Part shown: positions 1 through 7,494 of the stretch, one piece after another
How the letters are laid out: the number at the start of each line of letters is the position of its first letter
Numbering within the stretch: position 1 is the stretch's first letter
Source of the DNA: Bacteroidota bacterium
Lineage (GTDB): Bacteria > Bacteroidota > Bacteroidia > Chitinophagales > Chitinophagaceae
Length of the DNA stretch: 64,000 nucleotides
Reading direction: 5' to 3'
NCBI GenBank assembly: GCA_023424015.1
Contig: JAFAEM010000009.1
Location: forward strand, 195,822-259,821
Program-made: the position numbers and the translations under genes
Notes under the pieces: generated by a model
Database searches by the model: none
Told to the model about the DNA's origin: nothing
The model's input: only the letters and a program-made list of their open reading frames with translations

Positions 1-231
1 ACCAAGGAAGAAGTGGATGAGTACAAGTCTAAAGACCCCATCCTGGTGGTACGTAATACTATCCTCGACAATAAAATGGCTACCGAAGAAGAGCTGGCCA
101 TTATTGATAAGAGAATTGACGACACTGTAGCCCATTCTGTAAAATTTGCAGAAGAAAGTCCATGGCCTGATGACGATGAAGTATTGAAGGATGTTTATGT
201 TGACCAGAACTATCCCTTTATAATCGACTAA
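1..231 (+). CDS. pdhA: Pyruvate dehydrogenase E1 component, alpha subunit (C-terminal end)
   Basis: Only the last 76 codons are in the window; the frame is open to base 1. The visible tail (TKEEVDEYKSKDPI, then a run of acidic residues and VYVDQNYPFI) matches the end of the E1 alpha chain of the pyruvate dehydrogenase complex. That chain binds thiamine diphosphate with the beta subunit and decarboxylates pyruvate in the cytoplasm. The catalytic part lies outside the window, so the assignment rests on the tail alone. Confidence 0.8.
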   Translation, partial: TKEEVDEYKSKDPILVVRNTILDNKMATEEELAIIDKRIDDTVAHSVKFAEESPWPDDDEVLKDVYVDQNYPFIID

Positions 232-295
232 AGCTGTAAGATCACTCCTGGAAACGCAGCGTTTATAAAAAACTAAAACAAGCACATCAACAATT

Positions 296-985
296 ATGTC
301 AGAAAAGAAAAATGTGACGGAAACTCAGCCGGCTGAGGACGTGGTAGTGAAAGCAAAAGACTTTTGGAGCCGGTATAGCAAGATCATACTGGGCGTTGGT
401 ACCGCGCTTATCCTGCTGGTAGGCGGTTTTTTTGTTTATAAAAATCTGATTCAAAAACCCAAAGAAGAAAAAGCGGCCGACGCCATGTTCAAGGCAGAAG
501 AATATTACCGCAAAGACTCGGTGAACCTGGCATTGAACGGGGACGGACAAAATCCGGGTTTTCTTCGGATCATCAGCCGTTATAGCGGAACGGATGCGGC
601 GAACCTGGCTCATTTCTATGCAGGCAGCTGCTATATCAAGCTTGATGACAATGCAAACGCTATAAAGTACCTGAAGGATTTCAATAGTGATGCGAAACAG
701 ATCCAGCAAAGAGCTTACAAACTCCTGGGTGATGCTTCAGCTGACCTTGGTAAAAACGCGGATGCACTGGACTACTATAAAAAAGCCGGTCGTCATTTTG
801 AGGAAGATCAGGCCAGCTCGGCAGAAGCACTGTTCCTGGCGGCATACCTCGCCGACCGTGTCATGAAAGATCAGAAAGAAGCGATCGCTTTGTATAAAGA
901 ACTGAAGGAAAAATTCCCAAGAACACAGCAGGGCTTTGAAGCCGATAATTACCTGGCGCAATTGGGTGTTTACAATGTGAATTAA
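296..985 (+). CDS. Membrane-anchored tetratricopeptide repeat protein
   Basis: 229 residues. A charged N-terminus (about 1-28) is followed by one membrane helix (about 30-48, ILGVGTALILLVGGFF). The rest is a soluble domain of TPR-like helical pairs (for example AHFYAGSCYIKLDDNANAIKYL, within about 100-215). The layout, cytoplasmic tail, single helix, then periplasmic TPRs, resembles YfgM-like proteins, but I cannot assign a partner. The gene lies 64 bases after pdhA and 4 bases before ribH, so it is probably cotranscribed with ribH. Confidence 0.85.
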   Translation: MSEKKNVTETQPAEDVVVKAKDFWSRYSKIILGVGTALILLVGGFFVYKNLIQKPKEEKAADAMFKAEEYYRKDSVNLALNGDGQNPGFLRIISRYSGTDAANLAHFYAGSCYIKLDDNANAIKYLKDFNSDAKQIQQRAYKLLGDASADLGKNADALDYYKKAGRHFEEDQASSAEALFLAAYLADRVMKDQKEAIALYKELKEKFPRTQQGFEADNYLAQLGVYNVN

Positions 986-989
986 TTTT

Positions 990-1490
990 ATGGCTGATAT
1001 TGCTAACAGCAAAGTACTACAGGTCGATACAGGCATCCTGAATATTCAGGATGCCTGTATCGTTTTGGTGAAAACTGAATGGAATGCCGCAATTGTTGGC
1101 GAACTGGAAAATGGCGCCATTGACAGCCTGGAAAAACATGAAGTAAAAAAGATCATCACCATCACCGTTCCGGGTGCAGTGGAGATACCATTTGCAATCC
1201 GGAGTTTTTGGGAGGCAGCCGAGCCCGCGCAGAAACCGGATGCGTTTATCGCGCTGGGCTGCGTTGTGCGTGGTGATACGCCGCATTTTGATTATGTATG
1301 TAAAGCCGTAACCGATGGTGTGTTGCAGCTGAACCTCAGCCTGCCTGTACCCGTTATCTTTGGTGTACTAACGGTAGACAACGAGGAGCAGGCCCGTGAG
1401 CGGATCGGCGGCAAACACGGCCATAAAGGTGAAGAAGCTGGAATCACAGCGCTGAAGATGATATCCCTTCAACGATCATTTAAAAAATAA
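990..1490 (+). CDS. ribH: 6,7-dimethyl-8-ribityllumazine synthase
   Basis: 166 residues, usual length for the family. The enzyme condenses 5-amino-6-ribitylaminouracil with dihydroxybutanone phosphate in the penultimate step of riboflavin synthesis. Family features seen: VKTEWNAAIV near the start, VPGAVEIPFAIR, the block ALGCVVRGDTPHFDYV with the catalytic His, and GVLTVDNEEQARER. No other rib gene is nearby. Codons near the N-terminus contain a perfect 38-bp palindrome (1025-1062). No FMN riboswitch is visible upstream; the start lies 4 bases after the previous stop. Confidence 0.96.
   Translation: MADIANSKVLQVDTGILNIQDACIVLVKTEWNAAIVGELENGAIDSLEKHEVKKIITITVPGAVEIPFAIRSFWEAAEPAQKPDAFIALGCVVRGDTPHFDYVCKAVTDGVLQLNLSLPVPVIFGVLTVDNEEQARERIGGKHGHKGEEAGITALKMISLQRSFKK
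1025..1062. repeat. Perfect 38-bp palindrome inside ribH
   Basis: Bases 1025-1043 are the exact reverse complement of 1044-1062, with no spacer (centre AATATT; arms read CGATACAGGCATCCTGA and TCAGGATGCCTGTATCG). It covers roughly codons 12-25 of ribH. In mRNA it would form a very stable hairpin 35 bases after the start codon; in DNA it could extrude as a cruciform. Confidence 0.95.
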
Positions 1491-1516
1491 GCAACTCAAG
1501 TCCAAGCAAACCGAAC

Positions 1517-2236
1517 ATGAATGTTCAGATTTTTATTCCCTGCTTTGTAGATCAGTTATTCCCCGATACAGCCTTCAATATGATCAGGGTGCTGGAAAAA
1601 GCCGGTTGTACTGTCAATTATAACGATAACCAAACCTGCTGTGGCCAGCCTGCTTTTAATGCGGGGTTCTGGGATGAGTCGAAAGCCGTATGCACGAAGT
1701 TTTTAAAGGATTTTAGCGGTAGCGATTATATCGTGGCACCAAGCGCCAGCTGTGTGGGTTTTGTACGTAATTATTACAACAAACTTTTTCAAAATTCATC
1801 CCTGCATCATGAGGTGGCGGATATCGGTAAACGCATCTTTGAATTTTCCGAGTTCCTGGTGAAAGTACTCCAGATCGAAAAATTTGGCGCTGAACTTCAG
1901 GGCAAAGCCACTTATCATGATAGCTGTGCGGGTTTGCGGGAATGCAAAATCAAAACAGAACCGCGCCGACTCTTATCGCATGTAAAAGGACTTGAAATAG
2001 TTGAAATGAATGATGTAGAAACCTGCTGTGGTTTTGGTGGGACTTTCGCTGTTAAGTTTGAAGCTATCTCCATTGGTATGGGTGAGCAGAAGGTGGAAAA
2101 TGCACTCGCCACCGGTGCGCAATATCTTATTTCCACCGATCTTTCCTGCCTGATGCATCTGCAGGGATATATCGCACATAAAGGATACAACTTAAAAGCG
2201 ATGCACCTCGCGGATGTTTTGGCGACGGGTTGGTAA
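1517..2236 (+). CDS. LutA/YkgE-like (Fe-S)-binding protein, two CCG domains
   Basis: 239 residues, typical of LutA-type proteins. Two cysteine-rich CCG domains are seen: NQTCCGQPAFNAG near residues 39-50 and ETCCGFGGTFAVKF near 170-185, each with further Cys residues (SASCVGF, DSCAGLRECK). This family binds Fe-S clusters and forms part of the LutABC lactate oxidation complex or related electron-transfer complexes. No lutB or lutC lies next to it here, so a role in lactate use is inferred only from the family. Confidence 0.88.
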   Translation: MNVQIFIPCFVDQLFPDTAFNMIRVLEKAGCTVNYNDNQTCCGQPAFNAGFWDESKAVCTKFLKDFSGSDYIVAPSASCVGFVRNYYNKLFQNSSLHHEVADIGKRIFEFSEFLVKVLQIEKFGAELQGKATYHDSCAGLRECKIKTEPRRLLSHVKGLEIVEMNDVETCCGFGGTFAVKFEAISIGMGEQKVENALATGAQYLISTDLSCLMHLQGYIAHKGYNLKAMHLADVLATGW

Positions 2237-2305
2237 TGGATCATACCTCAAGACAGTGCTGGTCGCTGAAGAACGCTTATTTTTGAAATCCCAAATTCTA
2301 AAAGA

Positions 2306-2716
2306 ATGGCATACTGGCTGGCAAAATCTGAACCTTCTGTTTATAGCTACGATCAACTGGTAAAGGACAGGCAAACTGTTTGGGATGGCGTGCGCAACTA
2401 CGCTGCTCGTCTTCATCTGCGTGGAATGAAGAAAGGGGATGAGGTGTTGTTTTACCATAGCAATGAAGGCACGGCCATCGTTGGCATCGCTAAAGTGGCA
2501 AAAGAAGCATACCAGGACCCCAGCACTGACAATGATGCATGGGTGGCCGTTGACCTCAAAGCATATAAAAAATTAAAGAGACCTGTTACGCTCGCACAGG
2601 TAAAAGCCGATAAGCGACTTGCCAATATGGCCCTCGTACGCCTGGGCCGCCTCTCTGTACAACCTGTTACTGATGATGAGTGGAAGATCATTATGGAGAT
2701 GGCTGGAGAGAAATAA
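2306..2716 (+). CDS. EVE domain protein
   Basis: 136 residues, essentially one EVE domain (PUA-like fold). MAYWLAKSEPSVYSYDQL at the start, VWDGVRNYAARLHLRGMKKGD and VLFYHSNEGTAIVGIAKV are characteristic of thymocyte nuclear protein 1-like EVE proteins. EVE domains bind modified bases in DNA or RNA; the ligand here is unknown. The gene stands alone after the LutA-like gene with a 69-base gap. Confidence 0.93.
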   Translation: MAYWLAKSEPSVYSYDQLVKDRQTVWDGVRNYAARLHLRGMKKGDEVLFYHSNEGTAIVGIAKVAKEAYQDPSTDNDAWVAVDLKAYKKLKRPVTLAQVKADKRLANMALVRLGRLSVQPVTDDEWKIIMEMAGEK

Positions 2717-2745
2717 TTTCCTGCTCCCTTCAAAAATTAGTTAGC

Positions 2746-3036
2746 CACGGATTACACGGATTACACAGAAGATATTTTTTGGCCACGAATTGCACGAATC
2801 ACACGAATGATAGCCAGGGATTACACAGATTTACACAGAGGACTTAGAATTTTCACTTAAGAACATTTGGTAAAGAGAGGGTTTAATTGCCCACGGAATA
2901 CATGTATTGATCTCCTATTGGTCAAAGTTTTTTGTAAGGATTGTTCTAAAATTTGACCTATATAAATCTGTACAATTAGTAGCCTCTATTCGTGTGATTC
3001 GTGTAATTCGTGGCTTAATTTTCCTGTAATTTGTGG
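2746..3036. repeat. Intergenic arrays with a 9-bp period and an inverted partner
   Basis: The 333-base gap before the sirtuin gene contains no gene. It holds degenerate 9-bp units: CCACGGATT-ACACGGATT-ACACAGAAG at about 2749-2772, CCACGAATT-GCACGAATC-ACACGAAT at 2783-2808, and a third set to about 2838. The reverse complement of the second set appears at 2988-3013 (one mismatch over 26 bases), giving an inverted repeat separated by about 180 bases. The middle shows no ORF. Confidence 0.85.
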
Positions 3037-3049
3037 CAAAAAGTAAATA

Positions 3050-3742
3050 ATGTCGAAGAAAAGTCTAGTGGTATTAACTGGAGCAGGGATTAGTGCTGAA
3101 AGTGGTTTGCGAACGTTTCGTGACAGCGACGGGCTTTGGGAAGGTTACGATGTAACTGAAGTAGCGACGCCACGGGCATGGAAAAAGAATCCCCAGCTCG
3201 TACTCGATTTTTATAATATGCGACGCCGGGATGTGGCGCAGGCAAAACCCAACGCGGCCCATATCGGCCTGGCACAGCTGGAGCAGGATTTCGATGTTAC
3301 TATCATCACACAAAACATCGATGACCTGCACGAACGTGCCGGCTCTACGCGTGTCATGCACCTTCACGGCGAAATATTCCAGATGCGGAGCGAAATAGAT
3401 CATAACCTTATCTACGAGATCCGCGGTGATATGAAACTGGGTGAAAAAGCAGCTGATGGTCACCCACTGCGTCCAAACATCGTCTGGTTTGAAGAACCAG
3501 TTCCAATGATAGAGGCCGCTATACCCCTGGTATCATCGGCTGATATATTTGTGGTAGTGGGCACTTCGCTGGTTGTATATCCTGCGGCCGGACTGGTAAA
3601 CTATGTTTCGCAATTTACTCCCAGGTATGTCATCGATAAAAAATTGCCGTTCACCGGTAATTTTCAAAACACCGTCTGCATTGAAAAACCCGCGACGGAA
3701 GGGCTGGTGGAATTACAAAAATTATTGCGAACAGTCAATTAA
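3050..3742 (+). CDS. NAD-dependent protein deacylase, sirtuin (SIR2/CobB-like)
   Basis: 230 residues, one SIR2 domain. NAD-binding GAGISAESGLRTFR is at 11-24, TQNIDDLHERAG near 87-98, and the catalytic His in HLHGE is H106. FYNMRRR places Tyr55 and Arg58 as in class III sirtuins that remove succinyl or malonyl groups (by analogy with CobB). Between 107 and 150, where the zinc-binding cysteines normally lie, there is no Cys, so the small domain is probably zinc-free. The stop codon overlaps the end of the convergent gene by 4 bases. Confidence 0.93.
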   Translation: MSKKSLVVLTGAGISAESGLRTFRDSDGLWEGYDVTEVATPRAWKKNPQLVLDFYNMRRRDVAQAKPNAAHIGLAQLEQDFDVTIITQNIDDLHERAGSTRVMHLHGEIFQMRSEIDHNLIYEIRGDMKLGEKAADGHPLRPNIVWFEEPVPMIEAAIPLVSSADIFVVVGTSLVVYPAAGLVNYVSQFTPRYVIDKKLPFTGNFQNTVCIEKPATEGLVELQKLLRTVN

Positions 3743-5076
3743 TAACTTTCTTCCTCTACAAATCGTACGCCCTGCAAAGAAAGTTCTTCCAATACCGGTT
3801 CATAAATCTCTTTTATCGTCGGAATATGTAGCCCGGTGCAACTGATCCGGCCGTTTAGAATAAATTTAGCCGCAATACCAAGTGGCAGACCTACGGTCTT
3901 CGCCATCGCTGTTTGCAAATTATTTTCACCTTTTACGATCAGCGAACTGCGGGTTTGATGCATACTCCCGTTCAGTTCATACTCCAGTTCATGCAACATA
4001 ACGATCATATCCCGGTCATGAGGTAATAACCTGAGTCTATTTTCCAGGGCAAATTGTAATACATCCGCTGAGCAGGTAGAGGTAAGTGGGATTGGTTCTT
4101 CGCTCAACAGCCCGAGGTTCTCAAACAGATCAAGCACCTGCTTCGCATCATCGCCTGCATAATAGGAAACAAAACCTTCGACACTTTTATATCCGGTAAA
4201 AACTTCAACACTTTTACAGGTCCATTCATTATAGGTGATATGCTTGTCAGCGATCACACCCGATGATCTACTTTCATCGGTCAGGTTGGCTTTTACGATA
4301 CAATACCAGGCTTTGCAAAAAGATGGATACCTTAAAGTTGTACGGATAAAAGTAGAAGATTCTTCCAATCCATAGACGGGGATATACGATAACGAATCAC
4401 GGTTGGGGTAACAGGCAAGAGGATCAAGACCCGGAATATTGACCAACTCGTTGTTCTCAAATACCTGTTCATATGGAATATTAAAAGTCTCCCCGTCTTT
4501 TCTAAATACGGCGCCGGCCTTACCTGCCAGTACTACATTTCTGGGATTCCAGCTGATCTTGTAATGCCAGGGATTATCATCACTTTCGGGGGCAACTAAA
4601 CCACCGCAGTGTGATTTAAAAGTTTTTATACGTCCTGCTTTTGCGTGGATCTCATCGATCAGTCTCATCGCGCTCATATGATCGATACCGGGATCAAGGC
4701 CCATCTCGCAAATAAACAACAATCCTTTTTCCGCGATAGTGGTTGCGAGGCTACGGATATTGTCTTCAATGTATGAAGCAGTAAGCAGGTTTTTGCCATA
4801 CTCGACACAGTCTTTCGCTATCTCTCCATGCAGCGCAGCCGGCATCATGGAGATAACAATATCCGCTTCGTTGATAAACCTCCCTCGTGCTTCTTTGTCG
4901 GTCACGTCAAACGCAACAGGCTGGCCGAAGGGAGAATTTTTTATCTTGTCCATCGCCGTTTGAAGGTTGGCATCGGCGAGAGTCAGCCTCCAATTTTCTT
5001 TCTCCGCGTTTGCCAGCAGATAGTCAATCAGAACGGTCGCTGATTTGCCTGCACCAAATAATAGTATTTGCTTCAT
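3739..5076 (-). CDS. Saccharopine dehydrogenase family protein
   Basis: 445 residues. An N-terminal Rossmann fold (LLFGAGKSATVLIDYLL, residues 4-20) is followed by a saccharopine dehydrogenase catalytic and C-terminal domain (GLDPGIDHMSAMRLIDEIH; SHCGGLVAPESDDNPWHYKISWNPRNVV split over about 155-180). The family forms or cleaves saccharopine from glutamate and aminoadipate semialdehyde in lysine metabolism. No other lysine catabolic gene is close, so the substrate is unproven. A TATATTTG promoter box ends 4 bases before the start codon. Confidence 0.9.
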   Translation of the reverse strand: MKQILLFGAGKSATVLIDYLLANAEKENWRLTLADANLQTAMDKIKNSPFGQPVAFDVTDKEARGRFINEADIVISMMPAALHGEIAKDCVEYGKNLLTASYIEDNIRSLATTIAEKGLLFICEMGLDPGIDHMSAMRLIDEIHAKAGRIKTFKSHCGGLVAPESDDNPWHYKISWNPRNVVLAGKAGAVFRKDGETFNIPYEQVFENNELVNIPGLDPLACYPNRDSLSYIPVYGLEESSTFIRTTLRYPSFCKAWYCIVKANLTDESRSSGVIADKHITYNEWTCKSVEVFTGYKSVEGFVSYYAGDDAKQVLDLFENLGLLSEEPIPLTSTCSADVLQFALENRLRLLPHDRDMIVMLHELEYELNGSMHQTRSSLIVKGENNLQTAMAKTVGLPLGIAAKFILNGRISCTGLHIPTIKEIYEPVLEELSLQGVRFVEEESY

Positions 5077-5080
5077 CCAG

Positions 5081-5088
5081 CAAATATA
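5081..5088 (-). promoter_or_regulatory. TAnnTTTG -7 box of the saccharopine dehydrogenase-like gene
   Basis: The minus strand reads TATATTTG, a match to the Bacteroidota -7 consensus. It ends 4 bases before the ATG at 5076, so transcription should start at or next to the start codon. No clear TTTG -33 box is seen. Confidence 0.5.
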
Positions 5089-5171
5089 TAGATCAGTGTA
5101 ACCCTATTGGCATTTTATTTGACCCATGCTAGTATTGTCAGAATCATTTTAAACTTTAAATCGGCTTAATT

Positions 5172-5753
5172 ATGAAAAAATCAATTCCGTTTCTACTGAT
5201 TACATTAATGATCGCATCTGCAGGGATCGCGCAGGACTTCTCTGCAGGGATAAAGGCAGGCGCCAATATTACCAATTTTACCGGCGGTAATTTCGATGCA
5301 GTGAAGAAAAAAGCAATCGTTGGATTTCATGGAGGCGGCTTTTTAAATTTTGCTTTTGGGGGATTATCTCTACAACCCGAGTTGCTGGTGTCTACACAAG
5401 GGGCGCGGATCGATAGCGCCAACCGCAGCTACGATTGGAAGGTGACTTATGTGACCGTGCCTGTGATGTTGAAGTTTGGTTCAGGCAGTGGCTTTTTCTT
5501 CGAGGTGGGCCCACAGGTAGGCTTCAAAATAAGCGAGAACGTTACAGATGAATCGATTGAAGATTTTGCCAAGGGACTGGATCTGTCAGCTGCTGCAGGC
5601 CTTGGTTTTCAAACCAAGGGTGGTCTCGGTTTAGGCGCCCGGTACCTGGTCGGACTGTCCAAAGTGGGAGATTTTGAACCCTCAGAAAATATTGATCCTG
5701 ACTTCAAAAATAGTGTGATACAGGTGGGGTTGTTTATTACACTTGGAAAGTAA
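5172..5753 (+). CDS. PorT-like outer membrane beta-barrel protein
   Basis: 193 residues. The signal peptide (MKKSIPFLLITLMIASAGIAQ) is followed by the usual start of the Bacteroidota porin/PorT family, FSAGIKAGANITNF. Alternating hydrophobic strands follow (LSLQPELLVSTQGAR, TVPVMLKFGSGSGFFFEVGPQVGFKI, LGLGARYLVGLSKV, SVIQVGLFITLGK). The family forms small eight-stranded barrels. No partner genes are near, so a specific role, including in type IX secretion, cannot be claimed. Confidence 0.88.
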   Translation: MKKSIPFLLITLMIASAGIAQDFSAGIKAGANITNFTGGNFDAVKKKAIVGFHGGGFLNFAFGGLSLQPELLVSTQGARIDSANRSYDWKVTYVTVPVMLKFGSGSGFFFEVGPQVGFKISENVTDESIEDFAKGLDLSAAAGLGFQTKGGLGLGARYLVGLSKVGDFEPSENIDPDFKNSVIQVGLFITLGK

Positions 5754-5769
5754 CTATGCGGGGATTAGA

Positions 5770-5904
5770 ACCCGATAGCCAACGGGTTAGTAATTGGGAA
5801 TTGGGTGGAGTTTCCCCTGATTCCCAATTTTGTTTTGAAAGTGGAACTAATCCCTAAGCTTTTTTGCTATTGGACCTTAGTTCCTAACCCTATATCTATC
5901 GGGT
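5770..5904. terminator. Nested palindromes between convergent genes, probable bidirectional terminator
   Basis: AATTGGGAA at 5792-5800 pairs with TTCCCAATT at 5821-5829, followed on the plus strand by TTGTTTT. An outer pair, ACCCGATAG plus GGGTTAG at 5770-5790, matches the reverse complement of 5884-5904. The element separates the porin gene from the convergent GYF_2 gene. Confidence 0.6.
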
Positions 5905-5929
5905 ACCAATTACAAATTCCCTGAAAAAA

Positions 5930-7243
5930 CTACTGTCCTGAAGACAAAGCCACTTCATCACTGGCCTTAATATTGATGATGCGGTAGCTGACCTTTATAC
6001 CCCGGTTGGTATCAGCTACACGCACGGTAGCGGATCCGTTTGGTGCGATGGATTTGAAACTGATATGTTCTGTTCTGAGGGGTTCCTCACTGGGCTTGAG
6101 ATATTGCAACTCTACCACGACATGATCCAGTTCCACAGCTGATTTGTTACTCACCGTCAGAAAAAGATTGCGTATACCACCAAAGGCAACACGCTTATAA
6201 TCGTTGCTCGATACTGAAACAAGGTTTCGCAGCGTATTATTAACAGCCGGTTTTTCATCCGTCAAAATTCTCTTTTCTTCCACGCCTCTTACCCTGTGTT
6301 CGCGCTCGCCCGTTATCGGGTTTACCGATAAACCCGGACCTGAGCTATTGTCAAATGAGGTATTGCGATAAGCTTCCTTTCTTTTCGGCACGATCATCAT
6401 CGTTTCCTTACGGATCTTTACCGGGGCTGGTCGATCTTCCATGACGGACATTGTTGCACCACTGTTGCCATCATTCGTGGGCGGCATAGGGTTATTATTT
6501 TTCGCAACATCCAGGTCTGCCTGCTCAGTTTCGTTGTTTACTTCTGTTTCGTTGACAGCTTTGTTGGATAGCGAAGCCGACGTGTTTATTATTTCTGGTA
6601 TAGCCAGGGTACTATCATTATTTCCGGGCTTGGAGCGTATGATAAACCCTGCCAGTACACCGATCATGATCAACCCTGCTACAACAGCTGCTTTTTTTAC
6701 AATAGCTTTTACCAATCCCTTCCTGTTCTTCCTGTCTTTTCTTTCCAGTAATGTCTTTACATATCTTTCCTTGATCTCATCCAACGGCTGAGAGTATTTG
6801 ATCTCTGCTTCTACCGGGGTTTCGGTAATATCCACTATGGGTGAAGGCGGTGGCGGGGGAGACTGCCTCGCCGGCGAAATTTCTTTTTTAAGAGTGGCCT
6901 TTCTGTCCCCCGGAAGTGTTACAAAAACCGATCTTTTGGGTGTGATCGCCGGCTCTGCTTTTGCAGCAGGGGGAACGTATTTGCTATGTTCGGGAGCGAT
7001 ATCTGGTGTAATGTCCGCCCGGCTTGTTTCTGCTGTGTTTTTTTTGAAAAACCTGTCAAAGGGTTGTTCTTCGACAACCGGAGCAAACTCCTTCAATTCT
7101 TCGATCTCACTAGGATAACGCCAGGCGGCGCTTCTGCCCTGCACCCAGATCAGGTCATAGGGTTTTAACCCTGTGGAGCGTAGCTCGTCGAAAGTAAACG
7201 GACCACTTTCCCTGTTATCCCGAAGAAGTAAATAACTGGTCAT
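5930..7243 (-). CDS. GYF_2 (DUF4339) domain membrane protein
   Basis: 437 residues. The N-terminus (3-52; YLLLRDNRESGPFTFDEL, AAWRYPSEI) is a GYF_2 domain, which in eukaryotic relatives binds proline-rich peptides. A proline-rich linker lies at about 123-145 (PPPPPSP), then a basic stretch and one membrane helix (about 184-202). The rest (about 203-437) is a region without recognisable motif that ends in a beta-rich segment (about 340-430). The topology puts the GYF_2 domain in the cytoplasm. Function unknown. Confidence 0.8.
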   Translation of the reverse strand: MTSYLLLRDNRESGPFTFDELRSTGLKPYDLIWVQGRSAAWRYPSEIEELKEFAPVVEEQPFDRFFKKNTAETSRADITPDIAPEHSKYVPPAAKAEPAITPKRSVFVTLPGDRKATLKKEISPARQSPPPPPSPIVDITETPVEAEIKYSQPLDEIKERYVKTLLERKDRKNRKGLVKAIVKKAAVVAGLIMIGVLAGFIIRSKPGNNDSTLAIPEIINTSASLSNKAVNETEVNNETEQADLDVAKNNNPMPPTNDGNSGATMSVMEDRPAPVKIRKETMMIVPKRKEAYRNTSFDNSSGPGLSVNPITGEREHRVRGVEEKRILTDEKPAVNNTLRNLVSVSSNDYKRVAFGGIRNLFLTVSNKSAVELDHVVVELQYLKPSEEPLRTEHISFKSIAPNGSATVRVADTNRGIKVSYRIINIKASDEVALSSGQ

Positions 7244-7409
7244 CTGGATTGTTCAGTTTGAATGCACTAAATAACGGAAAATTTATGCCGGCAACTGCCA
7301 AAGCCTTGTTATAAATAGCCATTTCTAACAGTTTCATTAATATCCACAAAGAGTGGAAAAATAAGGTAAAAAACAACATGTTTTGTCAGGTTATGACAGC
7401 CAAAAAAAG

Positions 7410-7417
7410 TAGATTTG
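7410..7417 (+). promoter_or_regulatory. TAnnTTTG -7 box of gyrA
   Basis: TAGATTTG fits the Bacteroidota -7 consensus. A TTTG lies at 7382-7385, but the 24-base spacing is longer than the usual 18-21. The predicted leader is about 70 bases. Confidence 0.5.
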
Positions 7418-7494
7418 CGAGCCTTTAAAAGCCCTTTAGACATAACGACTTATTAAAGAAATTAACAGCCCCGAAAGGGTGCTAAAAATAGCAC

